A DNA stretch of 11,074 nt. It comes from Saksenaea vasiformis B4078. Its lineage: Eukaryota > Mucoromycota > Mucoromycetes > Mucorales > Saksenaeaceae. The stretch spans positions 1 to 11,074 of the forward strand of contig JNDT01001407.1 of the NCBI GenBank assembly GCA_000697055.1. The letters run 5' to 3'. The position numbers and the translations under genes are program-made. This document shows positions 10,020 through 11,074 of this stretch, piece after piece (the stretch's first letter is position 1; each line of letters opens with the position of its first letter). The notes beneath the pieces are model-generated. The model searched no databases and had not been told where the DNA came from. It saw only the letters and a program-made list of their open reading frames with translations.

Positions 10020-10681
10020 ACTGGAAAGTAAAGGAAAGGAAAGGTAACAGCAACATAAAGTAGCCGAATGAATATATATCATGAATTATTTATTCCACTT
10101 CCAAGGGGTGGCAACGTCTATCAGACACTTTGGGGGTAGTTGCGTTCTAAAAAAGCCCATCAGTGGCTATACAATCCCTTTGCATGTGGCAATGAAAAAA
10201 ACGTGGATCTCCTCTCAAGCACACTCTTTGTTTCTGTTTTTGGCCCTACTCCTCCTATCTTAACAGCATTTTATGTTGCTGCAAAAGACTTCCAGCCATA
10301 CTCTTCATCTTATTATTTTGTAAAAAGTTTAATGCAAGTCTCCCCTTCGTTTGTCTTCACACGTTCTATCTCGGAGATGTGCAATCAGAAACAAGTTCCT
10401 TGCCTTATGAGAAAACACGAACAATTTTATTTTTTTGGGATTTCCACCCCCAATTATTCTGTTTTTAAATGACCACGCTACGCTTTGTTTCTTTGGTAAC
10501 CTTTTGTTATTGACTCCTGTCCATTGTTATCTCCCTAAAGCTCATCGCACAGATCTCCCGTTCCACAAAAGAAAAACTTCTTTTTAGGTTGAACCGGCGT
10601 ACTTCGAATTAAATCATCACTTAGCAACCCTTGAGGTATCCAAGGGGAATGGCTCTGCCAATGATCTTTGCAAAGTCTCCC
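10020..10681. other. Region beyond the homopolymer tract, no gene resolved
   Basis: If the RasGEF gene continued with introns of 50-80 nt, its catalytic core should lie here on the minus strand, but I find none of its motifs. Short minus-strand open pieces and a 110-codon plus-strand frame (10140-10472, no ATG near its start) are present, none recognisable. A minus-strand frame near 10530-10675 (contains STPVQPKKKFFFC) could be a stray exon. Confidence 0.3.
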
Positions 10682-11058
10682 TTACAAAGCGCCGCAAATT
10701 GAGATATTTTCTTTTACAAGCTAAAAAAAGATGTTAAGTGTTTGTATCAAATAGAGGAGTATTGAAATGACAAGAAAGATAAATAAATAATGATCATAAC
10801 TGCACAATGGCAGCATCGAGAAATTTTCGATATCAGTCAATGCATAAACTCTACGTATACTTTATCCATCATTCTTTATACAACTTACGCGTAGCACGAG
10901 CCATGCCATGCCATCTACCTCGTAAGCTTTTTCCCCGGATCTCACAGAGGAGAAGAAGGAGAAGGAGGAAGAAGGGGAATCGTTGTCGTTTAATTTGCAC
11001 ATAAGCACGTAAAACTCCCTGTCGATATCTTTCCCATCTGTGAGTATAATCCTCGGAA
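10682..11058 (-). CDS. Possible 3' exon(s) of an unidentified gene entering from the right edge
   Basis: An exon-like segment at 11058-10889 follows a T-tract ending in AG and stops at a strong donor (GTAAGT at 10888). It codes for 56 residues with a protein-like run: PRIILTDGKDIDREFYVLM, a Ser/Phe-rich patch, then GEKAYEVDGMAWLVLR. Reading through meets a stop within about ten codons, so splicing is needed. The best partner is the acceptor TTTTTTTAG at 10722-10721, which adds 12 residues (LVKENISICGAL) and a TAA at 10684-10682, with a 168-nt intron, longer than the others here. I do not recognise the protein. It is on the same strand as the RasGEF exons and could belong to the same gene, but nothing shows it. 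Confidence 0.35.
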
Positions 11059-11060
11059 CT

Positions 11061-11074
11061 AAAAAAAAAAAAAA
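11061..11074. repeat. A14 run at the right edge
   Basis: The window ends in 14 A. On the minus strand this is the T-tract before an AG splice acceptor, but a contig ending in a homopolymer also suggests an assembly stop. Confidence 0.8.

Noticed and set aside
9648..10082. 144-codon minus-strand open frame taken as one protein
   Set aside because: It reads through the C19/T30 tract and an obvious intron; only its middle part is a RasGEF exon, and its end is intron and out-of-frame exon sequence.
10140..10472. 110-codon plus-strand open frame
   Set aside because: It begins right after a TAG with no nearby ATG or convincing splice acceptor, and shows no recognisable motif.
10807..11004. Arg-rich plus-strand open frame
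   Set aside because: The arginine run comes from AGAAGG repeats opposite a Ser/Phe-rich minus-strand exon; there is no other support.

Overview
The window looks like nuclear DNA of an early-diverging fungus, most likely Mucoromycota (a Mucorales-type genome). The evidence is a eukaryotic gene (RIO2) cut into nine exons by 46-77 nt GT-AG introns, a mitochondrial COA4-type twin-CX9C protein, a RasGEF-domain gene, Tc1/mariner debris and an Ndc10-like gene of the kind often multicopy in these fungi. The species is not identified. The right edge ends in a run of 14 A, and a 30-A/19-G tract lies at 9971-10019, so the sequence may be a contig end that contains a doubtful join.

Layout, left to right. 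1-516 (-): partial Ndc10/Crypton-like open frame running off the left edge, with a degenerate 38-41 bp repeat array just upstream of it (about 557-810). 1024-1413 (+): unidentified helical open frame. 1895-2370 (+): multiply frameshifted Tc1-family transposase remnant. 3391-4199 (-): unrecognised two-exon gene with an acidic, Ser/Gln-rich C-terminal half. 4802-5536 (+): several short open segments in different frames, possibly a decayed gene. 5537-7469 (-): complete nine-exon RIO2 kinase/ATPase of the 40S ribosome maturation pathway, 497 residues. 8405-8545: 141-bp fold-back element with CACTA ends and a 3-bp direct repeat, probably a MITE. 9292-9546 (+): COA4-like mitochondrial twin-CX9C protein. 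9605-9970 (-): last two exons of a RasGEF-domain protein, ending 58 bp from the COA4 stop and cut off upstream by the homopolymer tract. 10682-11058 (-): possible exon(s) of a gene entering from the right edge.

The firm genes are housekeeping genes with unrelated roles: ribosome biogenesis (RIO2), cytochrome oxidase assembly (COA4) and Ras activation (RasGEF). They are separated by long, repeat-littered intergenic DNA, with no sign of an operon or a functional cluster. The most informative anomalies are the fold-back element, the upstream repeat array, the homopolymer tract inside the RasGEF catalytic domain and the unrecognised 248-residue protein. I did not see a convincing new multi-gene system.
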